Positions 56,271 through 63,388 of a stretch of 63,388 nucleotides of DNA are shown one piece after another. How positions within the stretch are numbered: position 1 is the first letter of the stretch; each line of letters begins with the position of its first letter. The notes below the pieces were generated by a model. It was given only the letters and a program-made list of their open reading frames with translations. It was not told where the DNA came from and did not search any database. The translations under genes and the position numbers were made by a program. Source of the stretch: Allochromatium humboldtianum (lineage in GTDB: Bacteria > Pseudomonadota > Gammaproteobacteria > Chromatiales > Chromatiaceae); assembly GCF_013385175.1 (NCBI RefSeq), contig NZ_JABZEO010000017.1:1-63388 (forward strand), in the 5' to 3' direction.

Positions 56271-57795
56271 TACTACTTTGTCAGATTTTCTTAAGCGATT
56301 GATTTTGCTATATTTTGCCATACAAACATTTTAATACGATATGTGCAAAATATGCTTGTCAAGCCAGCCGCTCCCAAACAAGCTCACGCGCTCAAAGAAT
56401 TGGCTACTAAGCTGTCATTTCACATTGATGAATATTACGATTGTTTTCAAACCGAAACATCAAATGCTCTTGAGTTAGGCCAAGCTTATATTCAGGGTCT
56501 TTTCAAGACAGAAGCGGGCAAACGCAACATGGAACGCCTGAACGAAGAACTCGACCTCTCTGGGAACGGCTACCAGCGTATTCAGAATTTTATTACGCAC
56601 TCAACATGGTCCGCTCAAAGACTCATTGATACCATCGCCCGTAAAACGTCTGACCTATATGCCAGTCAAGATACGTACAGACTCCGTGATGTTGGCTATA
56701 TTATCGATGAATCAGCGCATCTCAAGAAAGGAAAGCATTCAGTTGGTGTGGCGCGTCAGTATGCTGGCGTGATCGGCAAGGTTAAGAATTGCCAAGTGGG
56801 CGTATATGCCAGTTTGGTCTGGAACTCTCATAGTACTTTGATCAATGAGCGACTCTTTCTTCCAAAAGAGTGGACGACGAATCCAAAACGCTGCAACGAC
56901 GCTGGAATTCCAGAAGATCAGCGCCTGTTCAAAACAAAGCCGCAATTGGCGATCGAAATGATCAAAGCCGATCTCGAAGCCGGTGTGCCATTGAGCTGGG
57001 TCGGCGGCGATGGCTTGTACGGTCATGGGTTTGAGCTGGGTAACGCCTTAGATAACATGCAGTTAACGTTCTTGCTGGACATTCACAGCAATCAAAATAT
57101 TTATCTCAGTGAGCCGGTTTTGAGCGTTCCAGAACCCACGTCTAAACGTGGAGCTAAACCGACAAAACGGCGCGCGGATGTTGAACCGATGCGGGTGGAT
57201 GTCTATGCCAAGGAATTAGCCTCCTATACATGGCCAACCGTCACACTTCGCGATGGAACGAAAGGACCACTCACCCTGTCGATTCATACCAGACGTGTTT
57301 GGATCTGGGATGGCGAATCGGAGCGCGCGACCGAACGAGTGTTGGTCATTACTCAACGCCCGAACAGTTCGAAGCTTAAATATTCATTGAGCAATGTCGA
57401 TTATGCCAAAACATCTTTGGAACGATTAGCTTACATGCAGGCTCAGCGGTATTGGGTCGAGCGTGCGTTTCAGGAAGCCAAAAATGAACTGGGCATGTCG
57501 GATTATCAAGTTAGAAAGTGGGATGCTTGGCATCGTCACATGGCGCTTGTGATGCTGGCACTCGCGTTTCTTGTTAAAGAGCGTATCCTGTACAAGCAGG
57601 ATTATCCATTACTAAGCTCTCGCGACATTCGGCTCATGATTATTGCCATGCTGCTCAATGAGCCAGCCGCCGTCGATAAGCGTATTCAACAGCTAGAGGC
57701 TCGACATAAACAACGATGCCGTGACATTGAGCGATATGACAAAACAGAAGCTATCAAATGATTTTGAGACCCGAAATTAAAGTGACAAAGTAGTA
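56271..57795. mobile_element. Complete IS701-family insertion sequence with 4-bp target duplication
   Basis: The element is 1525 bp. Its ends carry the inverted repeat TACTACTTTGTCA (56271-56283) and TGACAAAGTAGTA (57783-57795), perfect over 13 bases, and the flanks are both ATAG (56267-56270 and 57796-57799), a four-base target duplication as expected for the IS701 family. One intact transposase gene fills it. Intact ends and duplication indicate a recent insertion. Confidence 0.88.
56352..57761 (+). CDS. IS701 family transposase
   Basis: A 469-residue DDE transposase. The first catalytic Asp lies in YIIDESAHLKKGKHSVGVARQY, followed by GKVKNCQVGVYASLVW, the second Asp in VPLSWVGGDGLYGHG and the Glu in YWVERAFQEAKNELGMSDYQVRKW. 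Full length and uninterrupted, so probably active. ATG at 56352; a GTG at 56343 is possible. Codon use is unlike the GC-rich chromosome part. Confidence 0.92.
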   Translation: MLVKPAAPKQAHALKELATKLSFHIDEYYDCFQTETSNALELGQAYIQGLFKTEAGKRNMERLNEELDLSGNGYQRIQNFITHSTWSAQRLIDTIARKTSDLYASQDTYRLRDVGYIIDESAHLKKGKHSVGVARQYAGVIGKVKNCQVGVYASLVWNSHSTLINERLFLPKEWTTNPKRCNDAGIPEDQRLFKTKPQLAIEMIKADLEAGVPLSWVGGDGLYGHGFELGNALDNMQLTFLLDIHSNQNIYLSEPVLSVPEPTSKRGAKPTKRRADVEPMRVDVYAKELASYTWPTVTLRDGTKGPLTLSIHTRRVWIWDGESERATERVLVITQRPNSSKLKYSLSNVDYAKTSLERLAYMQAQRYWVERAFQEAKNELGMSDYQVRKWDAWHRHMALVMLALAFLVKERILYKQDYPLLSSRDIRLMIIAMLLNEPAAVDKRIQQLEARHKQRCRDIERYDKTEAIK

Positions 57796-57799
57796 ATAG

Positions 57800-57889
57800 T
57801 AGACCCGTGCCCAAATAAGCGTTGAAGCCGGTTTTTGCACTGCAAGCCATTGTTTTTAAATGGGCTGAGTTTAATTGGGCACAGGTCTA
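57800..57889. repeat. 90-bp inverted-repeat element (MITE-like)
   Basis: TAGACCCGTGCCCAA at the left end and TTGGGCACAGGTCTA at the right end are inverted copies with one mismatch over 15 bases; the 60 bases between have no coding frame. It looks like a miniature inverted-repeat element or the two joined ends of a deleted insertion sequence. It directly abuts the right target duplication of the IS701 element and ends 34 bases before the first radical SAM gene. Confidence 0.65.
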
Positions 57890-57923
57890 GTAACTAAGCT
57901 GCTTTTCCAAAGTGGGACTTGAC

Positions 57924-58934
57924 ATGAAGGCTGCGATCAAACCACGAATCGATCTCGATCAACGCACCCCTCTACATGACGTGATTCCGCTGGAAACCCC
58001 TTTCGTGGTTTTTGTCGATCCAGCGACAGCATGTAATTTTTGTTGTCCATTCTGCCCGACTGGGGATCGCGAGCTTATTGGTGAGACTGGTCGCTTTCAG
58101 GGGCTGATGCCCTTGACTCTTTATCGCAAATTGATTGACGACTTGACTGAGTTTCCATCTCAAATCAAGGTCTTGCGATTGTATAAAGACGGTGAACCTC
58201 TGCTCAACAAGCATTTTGCCGAAATGGTGTCTTATGCGAAAGCCAGCCGTCATGTGCGCCTAGTCGATACCACCACTAATGCTTCACTTTTAACACCCGA
58301 GCGCATCAGGCCTATCATTGCAGCAGGTCTCGATAGAATCAATATCTCGATCAATGGCTTGAATGATGAGCAGTATCGGCGTTTTACGGGCTTCGATATT
58401 GATTTCAGTCGCCTCGTAGACAATATACGCTGGCTTTATCGCAATAAAAGCCAGTGTGAAATCGTTATCAAGATTCCTTCTGAGCTAATCGAGCCTTCGC
58501 AGCATCAGCAGTTCTACGATATTTTTGGTGATTATTGCGATCGCATTTTTATCGAAAACTTTGCACCTTGCTGGCCGGAGTTTGATGTGGAGGCACGCAC
58601 GGGTGCTACGATCACTCAGGGCATCTATCAGCAGCTTGTTCAGCCGACCGAAACCTGTCCTTATATTTTTTATTCTTTCTCGGTCAATGTCGATGGTAAA
58701 GTCAGCGCATGCTTCCTTGATTGGTCGCGCAAGCTCATCGTCGGCGATGTTCGCAAAGACTCCTTACGTTCGATTTGGAATGGCGTGCAGCTGAATTCAT
58801 TGAGGCGCCTGCATTTGGAGGGGCGACGCAGCGAGCGCTCTATGTGTTCTGACTGTGGTCAGTTGACGCACGGTATGCCTGATAACATTGATGCTTATTG
58901 TGCGGATCTGTTAAAACGATTTGATTTTCTCTAA
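57924..58934 (+). CDS. Radical SAM/SPASM protein, paralog 1
   Basis: A 336-residue enzyme with the CX3CX2C motif at Cys37, Cys41, Cys44 (ATACNFCCPFCPTGD) for the [4Fe-4S] cluster that cleaves S-adenosylmethionine, then YKDGEPLLNKHFAEM, TTTNASLL and INGLNDEQYRRFTGF. A C-terminal SPASM-type set of Cys follows (SACFLDWSRKLIVGDV, RSMCSDCGQLTHG). The N-terminal PRIDLDQRTPLHDVIPLETP is shared with two paralogs downstream. Substrate unknown; SPASM proteins modify peptides, but this context suggests a sugar or lipid-linked glycan. Moderately GC, unlike its paralogs. Start ATG at 57924. Confidence 0.85.
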   Translation: MKAAIKPRIDLDQRTPLHDVIPLETPFVVFVDPATACNFCCPFCPTGDRELIGETGRFQGLMPLTLYRKLIDDLTEFPSQIKVLRLYKDGEPLLNKHFAEMVSYAKASRHVRLVDTTTNASLLTPERIRPIIAAGLDRINISINGLNDEQYRRFTGFDIDFSRLVDNIRWLYRNKSQCEIVIKIPSELIEPSQHQQFYDIFGDYCDRIFIENFAPCWPEFDVEARTGATITQGIYQQLVQPTETCPYIFYSFSVNVDGKVSACFLDWSRKLIVGDVRKDSLRSIWNGVQLNSLRRLHLEGRRSERSMCSDCGQLTHGMPDNIDAYCADLLKRFDFL

Positions 58935-58939
58935 GCTCA

Positions 58940-60193
58940 GTGAAAGTACTGCATCTTACTCCACATTTTGGCGGTGGTGTTGGTCGGGCGCTTTCTAGTC
59001 TGACTCAAGCCCATTGTGGAAATGCGTCAGAGATCAAGCATAGTTTTATCTGTCTTGAGCCGCCGCAAAAAACGCAATTTTTGCATGAGATCCAAGCACA
59101 CGGTGGTCAGGTTACTATTTGTCCATCGCTTGAGGAACTGCATCGGCAAGTTAGTGATTCTGATATTCTACAAGTTGAGTGGTGGAATCATCCTTTATTG
59201 TTCAAAATTCTTTGTACAGCATCTCTACCGGCGCATCGTTTGTTGGTTTGGTGCCATGTGTCGGGTTTATACAGTCCTCGAATTCCAATTCGACTTCTGG
59301 AAAATGCCCATCGCTTTATTTTTACTTCAGTGTGTTCATGGCGCGCAGAAGAAGTTCAGAAACTATCCGCTGATATCAAGGCGCGTTTGGCTGTGGTTTC
59401 CAGTGGTGCTGCTTTGGACTGGTTACCTGAACCTATTATTGATGATCGAGAACCGCTGCGAGCGGGCTATCTTGGTACACTCGATTTCAACAAGTTGCAT
59501 CCTGAGTTTGTTGATTATCTAGCAGCTGTTCGCTTGCCTGATTTTCAGGTTCGATTGATTGGAGATACAACTCAGCGTGATGCTTTGATCGAATACTGTC
59601 GCAACATTGGATGTGACGAGCGTATATTGAATTTTCGCGGTTATGTAGAGAATGTTGTTAGTGAGTTATCTGATCTCAATGTTTTGATTTATTTACTTAA
59701 TCCTGAGCACTATGGCACTGCTGAGAATGCCTTACTTGAGGCTATGGCGATGGGGCTGGTTCCGGTTGTTTTAAACAATCCAGCTGAAACAGCGATTGTC
59801 GAGCATGGTGCGACTGGGTTGATTGTGAATCATCGCCATGCATTTGCTGATGCGCTTGACTGGCTAAGCAAGAATCCAGCTGAGCGAAGCAGCTTGGCTG
59901 CTCGTGCATCTGTTACGGTTCGGCAGCGTTTTACTTTAAAAAATCTAAGTAATGAAATGATGAAAAATTATAAAATAATTTTATGCCAACCAAAAAAATT
60001 AGTTGATTTTCAATCTTTTTTTGGGACTCAATCATTTGAATGGTTTTTATCTTGTCAGCCAAAATCATTTTTGGCTGATCAAAAAAAAAGCTTAAAAGAA
60101 AATCATCCAACCCCATCAAAAGGTTCCATTTTGCATTTTTTGAAACATTTTCCAGAAGATTCAAAGCTAAAAAACTGGCTAAAACAAAATTAA
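58940..60193 (+). CDS. Glycosyltransferase, GT4-like
   Basis: A 417-residue enzyme of the GT-B fold. N-terminal VLHLTPHFGGGVGRALSSL, a middle RAGYLGTLDFNKLHPEFV, and the donor-binding segment EHYGTAENALLEAMAMGLVPVV with GATGLIV. It should transfer a sugar from a nucleotide donor to the growing O-antigen or a related glycan. GTG start at 58940, five bases after the first radical SAM gene. Base composition changes inside the gene: from about 59935 (residue ~332) the sequence becomes AT- and Lys-rich (NLSNEMMKNYKIILCQPKK), the style of the following genes. Confidence 0.82.
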   Translation: MKVLHLTPHFGGGVGRALSSLTQAHCGNASEIKHSFICLEPPQKTQFLHEIQAHGGQVTICPSLEELHRQVSDSDILQVEWWNHPLLFKILCTASLPAHRLLVWCHVSGLYSPRIPIRLLENAHRFIFTSVCSWRAEEVQKLSADIKARLAVVSSGAALDWLPEPIIDDREPLRAGYLGTLDFNKLHPEFVDYLAAVRLPDFQVRLIGDTTQRDALIEYCRNIGCDERILNFRGYVENVVSELSDLNVLIYLLNPEHYGTAENALLEAMAMGLVPVVLNNPAETAIVEHGATGLIVNHRHAFADALDWLSKNPAERSSLAARASVTVRQRFTLKNLSNEMMKNYKIILCQPKKLVDFQSFFGTQSFEWFLSCQPKSFLADQKKSLKENHPTPSKGSILHFLKHFPEDSKLKNWLKQN

Positions 60194-60228
60194 TCTGGCT
60201 TTGCCAAAACAAAAACGAGGTTTCAATA

Positions 60229-61290
60229 ATGAGCGGAAAAATTGCACCAAGAATAGAGATGACTGGCCGGACAAATCTTGAAGACGTTATACCTCTAAAA
60301 GCCCCATATAATCTAATTATTGATCCATCAAGTGTTTGCAATTTAGAATGTGTTTTTTGTCCGACCGGAGATGCTTATAAAATCAAAAGCCTTAATAACT
60401 ATCAAGGGCATATTGATTTAGATTTGTATAAAAAAATCATAGATCAAATCAAAGATTTTAATTCTGAAATAAAAATGCTTAGATTGTGGAAAGAAGGCGA
60501 GCCATTATGTAATCCTAATTTAATTTCCATGATTGATTATGCAAGAAAAAACAAAGAAATAAATAAAATAGACACTACGACAAATGCTATTGCTTTAAGC
60601 AGAGAGCTGTCGCGAGATCTTATATCGTCGAAAATAGATAGAATAAACATTTCAGTTTATGGATTAAACTCTCGAGCTTATTATAAATTTACAGGAAAAT
60701 CAATAGATTTTTCTGAATATGTTGAAAATATAGCTTACTTGCATAAAATAAAAAATAAAACTGAAATTTTTATAAAGTTTCCTCGAAATCTTCTTTTCGG
60801 GGAAAAAGAAGAAAAATTTTTTGATATATTTGCAAAATATTCTGATAGAATTTTTATTGAGGAGCTTTTTCCGGGATGGGAAAGCTTTGATTCTAAAAAA
60901 GATCTTAATTTTGAAATAAAAAAACATGGAATATTTTTTCAACCTATACAAGAAAACAAAAAAGTTTGTACTCATATGTTTTATAACATGATGGTTAATG
61001 TTGACGGAACAGTTAGTCCTTGTTTCGCCGATTGGAGAAGAAAGCTAATAGTAGGTGATCTTAAAAAGCAATCTTTAACCGAAGTTTGGAATTCTTTGGA
61101 ATTTAACTTACTGCGTTATCAGCATTTAAATTTTGAAAGATCAGAAAACGAGATATGCAAAAAATGTATTCGACTTACGCATGCCATGTTAGATGATATT
61201 GACAGCTATGCACACCAGCTTAAAAATTTAATTTTAGAAGAAAAAATATATCAGTCTAACAAAATAAAAACGCCAGGAGTTTTGATCTGA
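60229..61290 (+). CDS. Radical SAM/SPASM protein, paralog 2
   Basis: A 353-residue paralog: Cys37, Cys41 and Cys44 in SSVCNLECVFCPTGD at exactly the same residues as paralog 1, WKEGEPLCNPNLISM, TTTNAIALS, ISVYGLNSRAYYKFTG, SPCFADWRRKLIVGDL and ENEICKKCIRLTHAMLDD. A GAGGT ribosome-binding site lies before the ATG. Strongly AT-rich with AAA/AAT/ATT codons, so it came from a different genome than the GC-rich part. It follows the glycosyltransferase by 35 bases. Confidence 0.85.
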   Translation: MSGKIAPRIEMTGRTNLEDVIPLKAPYNLIIDPSSVCNLECVFCPTGDAYKIKSLNNYQGHIDLDLYKKIIDQIKDFNSEIKMLRLWKEGEPLCNPNLISMIDYARKNKEINKIDTTTNAIALSRELSRDLISSKIDRINISVYGLNSRAYYKFTGKSIDFSEYVENIAYLHKIKNKTEIFIKFPRNLLFGEKEEKFFDIFAKYSDRIFIEELFPGWESFDSKKDLNFEIKKHGIFFQPIQENKKVCTHMFYNMMVNVDGTVSPCFADWRRKLIVGDLKKQSLTEVWNSLEFNLLRYQHLNFERSENEICKKCIRLTHAMLDDIDSYAHQLKNLILEEKIYQSNKIKTPGVLI

Positions 61291-61841
61291 CGTTTTCCCA
61301 TTTTTGACCTAAGCGGGCAATCAGCCTGAGCTAAGCATCGACGATCGATTTGATCGTGATTTTGCTATGAGAAAAGCAGGGAAATTATCGCCCGCCTCAA
61401 TTTTGTCATTATCCCAATTCGTAGAATAGCGATCGAGAGAGAACATATCTTGAATGTAAGAGCATCGCATTACAAACATCTGTAACTTCTCAATAACCTG
61501 TGGCACTTTTAAAATCAATGCGTTGCAGCGCCAAGGTAGAGCTAAAATTTCACCAATGAGTGTTTTCGTGTACTGCAAATCAATGGCTTAGGCTTGACAC
61601 TGATCGGGCATTAAGGAACTTTGAGGCGCAGAGGTGCGGTCTTTCTTGCTCTAAGTCTTTGTTTTGTTGCGGTAGTTGTCAGCATACTTGTCGCCTGTAT
61701 CAGTGTTAAGTCACTTAAGAGACAAGCCAGGGTTCAGGTTGGCACTGGGGTTGGGCAAGATGCCCATGATCGGGTCTCTGCGGCCTGTAGACCGCTTCAA
61801 CGCTGGGGATGTGGCCCATGTCGCTGTGGTGCCAAGAGCGG

Positions 61842-61927
61842 CCTTGAGCCAGGATCTGAGCCTCCTCGCCTAGTCGATGTATTAAGAAAGATCGCAAGAG
61901 CAAGCGACATGTATTCTGACACTGAGG
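61842..61927. repeat. 86-bp direct repeat, copy 1
   Basis: Begins CCTTGAGCCAGGATCTGAGC and ends CATGTATTCTGACACTGAGG. By hand alignment it matches copy 2, 204 bases downstream, at about 68 of 86 positions without gaps. Read in the frame starting Leu-Glu-Pro it encodes PRLVDVLRKIARASDMYSDT. Confidence 0.65.
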
Positions 61928-62045
61928 GCATGACTTATGGAGAAGTTACAAACATCTCTAGTAAGTCGTTGAATTTCATGAAACACAGGCTGAATCGTGC
62001 TCTATAAAAATCAGCACAACTTACAGACTTGTGTGTAATGCGATG

Positions 62046-62131
62046 CCTTGAACCAGAATTTGAGCATCCTCGCCTGCGCGATAGAGTTAAAAAAATCGCA
62101 AGACAAAGCTACATGTATCCTGACACTAAGG
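62046..62131. repeat. 86-bp direct repeat, copy 2
   Basis: Begins CCTTGAACCAGAATTTGAGC and ends CATGTATCCTGACACTAAGG. In the same frame it encodes PRLRDRVKKIARQSYMYPDT; many differences from copy 1 keep or only mildly alter the residue, hinting that both descend from a coding sequence. It ends just before the third radical SAM gene and may supply its ribosome-binding AAGGTGAG. Confidence 0.65.
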
Positions 62132-62147
62132 TGAGCAATTAAAAATT

Positions 62148-63194
62148 ATGAATGATAACTGTGATTTTAATTTTACCCCCATTCCGAGAATAAATTTAAA
62201 AAATAGAACTCAACTTGAAACAGTAATTCCGCTTTCGACACCTTATATTTTGACAGTTAGTCCCAGTAGCGCTTGCAATCTGCAGTGTTTATATTGCCCA
62301 ACAGGATATACTAATTTAATTAAATCCACATCACGCCATATAGGGGTAATGAAAATGTCTATTTTTGAAAAAATTCTAGAGCAAGCTTTAAATTTTCCAA
62401 ATTCTATTAAAATCCTTATGCTAGTAAACGATGGAGAGCCGCTTTTAAACAAAAATTTACCCGAAATGGTAAAATTAGCAAAAAAAACAGGCAAATTTGA
62501 AAAAATAGAAACAACAACAAATGCCTTTTTTCTTAGTGAAGAAAAAGGTAAAAAGTTAGTTGAAAACGGGTTAAATAAATTAAATGTATCTCTTTATGGG
62601 CTTTCCAGCAAAAGCTACAAAAATTTCACTAAAAAAAATATAAATTTTTTAACTATATTAAATAACATAAAAAAATTCTCACTTTACAGATCAGAGTGTG
62701 AATTAGCTGTCAAAATACCTAAAGAGTTGATTTCAAACGAATTTAAAGAAAATAGTTTTTATGAAATTTTTGCATCTTTAGCTGACAAAGTATTTATTGA
62801 AAATACCGCTGAAATGTGGCCAAACTTTAGTGTTTCGAAAAAAATGAAAATCCAAATACAAAATGGAATGTGGAGGCAAAAAATAAAAAAAGAAAGAAAA
62901 AATATCTGTCCAAATATATTTTATGCGCTTACAGTTAATTCGAATGGTGTTGTAAGTGCTTGTTATGTTGATTGGGCTAGAAAACTTACTATTGGTAATG
63001 TTTTAGATTCGAATTTAGTTGATTTGTGGCAATCCGATTTTATGCATAAACTCAGATTGCAACATCTTTCTAAAAATCGCTGGAAAAATCCTATATGTCA
63101 GTCATGCTTTCAACCAGATCACTGTGCACTTGATGATTTAGATGAACATGCGGAAAATCTTTTTTTAAAATATAAAAAATATTATGGATTATAA
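62148..63194 (+). CDS. Radical SAM/SPASM protein, paralog 3
   Basis: A 348-residue paralog: SSACNLQCLYCPTGYT with Cys43, Cys47, Cys50, VNDGEPLLNKNLPEM, TTTNAFFLS, VSLYGLSSKSYKNFTKK, SACYVDWARKLTIGNV and CQSCFQPDHCALDDLDEHA. The N-terminal PRINLKNRTQLETVIPLSTP matches paralogs 1 and 2. Very AT-rich. The C-terminal Cys pattern is slightly different from the other two, adding a Cys in QPDHC, so substrate or cluster binding may differ. Confidence 0.85.
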   Translation: MNDNCDFNFTPIPRINLKNRTQLETVIPLSTPYILTVSPSSACNLQCLYCPTGYTNLIKSTSRHIGVMKMSIFEKILEQALNFPNSIKILMLVNDGEPLLNKNLPEMVKLAKKTGKFEKIETTTNAFFLSEEKGKKLVENGLNKLNVSLYGLSSKSYKNFTKKNINFLTILNNIKKFSLYRSECELAVKIPKELISNEFKENSFYEIFASLADKVFIENTAEMWPNFSVSKKMKIQIQNGMWRQKIKKERKNICPNIFYALTVNSNGVVSACYVDWARKLTIGNVLDSNLVDLWQSDFMHKLRLQHLSKNRWKNPICQSCFQPDHCALDDLDEHAENLFLKYKKYYGL

Positions 63195-63316
63195 AATTAG
63201 CGACTGGAGTACGGTAGCTCAGTACAGTATGAAAGTTTTCATGCCATGCTAATCATTGATTTTTCGTTCTTAGAGCGAGTTGCACTGCAAACAGCATGAT
63301 GCATAAAACTCAACAA

Positions 63317-63365
63317 CCACCAGCTAAAAGCTGGTGGGTTGAAGATCGGCGGACTGAACCGCCGA
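63317..63365. repeat. Hairpins of an IS200/IS605-like end at the window edge
   Basis: CCACCAGCT (63317-63325) and AGCTGGTGG (63329-63337) form a nine-pair stem with an AAA loop, followed by TCGGCGG/CCGCCGA (63346-63352, 63359-63365). A short subterminal palindrome of this kind is usual at IS200/IS605 ends; the rest of any element would lie beyond the window. Confidence 0.45.
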
Positions 63366-63388
63366 CTGAAAGAGAATGCGGCTTAAAG

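Larger units (their letters stand above)
61291..62147. other. Broken, mosaic stretch between radical SAM paralogs 2 and 3
   Basis: No intact gene is convincing. On the minus strand 61321-61578 an 85-codon frame ends in RYSTNWDNDKIEAGDNFPAF without a known family. The plus strand near 61740-61870 is more GC-rich than its surroundings and reads ALGLGKMPMIGSLRPVDRF, then NAGDVAHVAVVPRA; this looks like a scrap of an older gene. Two diverged direct copies of an 86-base unit fill the right part. The stretch seems to be the scar of several insertions and deletions. Confidence 0.4.

Noticed and set aside
61676-61873. A 65-residue frame (containing KMPMIGSLRPVDRF) as a real small gene
   Set aside because: No ribosome-binding site, no recognised family, and it lies in a mosaic stretch with competing frames on both strands.

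Overview
The window reads as chromosome of a phototrophic purple sulfur gammaproteobacterium (Chromatiaceae type). The evidence is bacteriochlorophyll genes (bchI, bchD, and bciB for the ferredoxin-dependent 8-vinyl reductase), a sulfide:quinone-reductase-like flavoprotein, a complete Rnf complex with a very large pyruvate:ferredoxin oxidoreductase, and high-GC gammaproteobacterial housekeeping genes (yajC-secD-secF, tesA/ybbA/ybbP, ribF, sucCD, glgP, pilS/pilR). Genus cannot be fixed by reading alone.

Layout: (1) 0-1.4 kb, 5' part of a type IV pilin gene and a gene-poor stretch. (2) 1.4-4.7 kb, yajC-secD-secF closed by a perfect bidirectional hairpin. (3) 4.7-6.3 kb, minus strand, an SQR-like flavoprotein followed by two tandem genes encoding the identical 32-residue membrane peptide. 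(4) 6.4-10.2 kb, tesA divergent from an ABC transporter pair, then a decayed tnpB. (5) 10.5-12.6 kb, a Sel1 protein, pilR and tRNA-Ala. (6) 12.7-18.1 kb, bchID divergent from bciB-ribF. (7) 18.1-18.6 kb, a toxin-antitoxin pair. (8) 18.7-30.5 kb, rnfB, PFOR, rnfC, D, G, E, A, a 58-residue Cys-rich membrane protein and a ferredoxin-NADP reductase, all on the minus strand: a route linking pyruvate, ferredoxin, NADH and NADPH to the ion gradient. (9) 30.8-42 kb, an AraC regulator and a plus-strand cell-envelope gene set: two small exported proteins sharing a motif, a DUF2092 protein, a patatin-barrel protein, two more outer-membrane barrels, an arylsulfatase and an octaheme cytochrome with TPRs. 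(10) 42-51 kb, a ClpP-fold lipoprotein, a yeast-HIS7-like HisH-HisF fusion, sucCD, pilS and glgP. (11) 51.6-63.4 kb, an accessory polysaccharide region: remnants, CDP-hexose genes, an epimerase, an intact IS701 element, a 90-bp inverted-repeat element, and three paralogous radical SAM/SPASM proteins with a glycosyltransferase between the first two. Base composition falls from GC-rich to mixed at about 54.9 kb and becomes strongly AT-rich from about 59.9 kb.

The candidates most likely to be undescribed are the duplicated 32-aa membrane peptides beside the SQR-like enzyme, the Cys-rich peptide inside the PFOR-Rnf operon, the motif-sharing exported proteins in the sulfatase/octaheme operon, and the radical SAM triplet of the surface-polysaccharide island. 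No CRISPR array, rRNA or prophage was seen. All coordinates and motifs were read by eye; family assignments come from recognition of motifs, not from searches.
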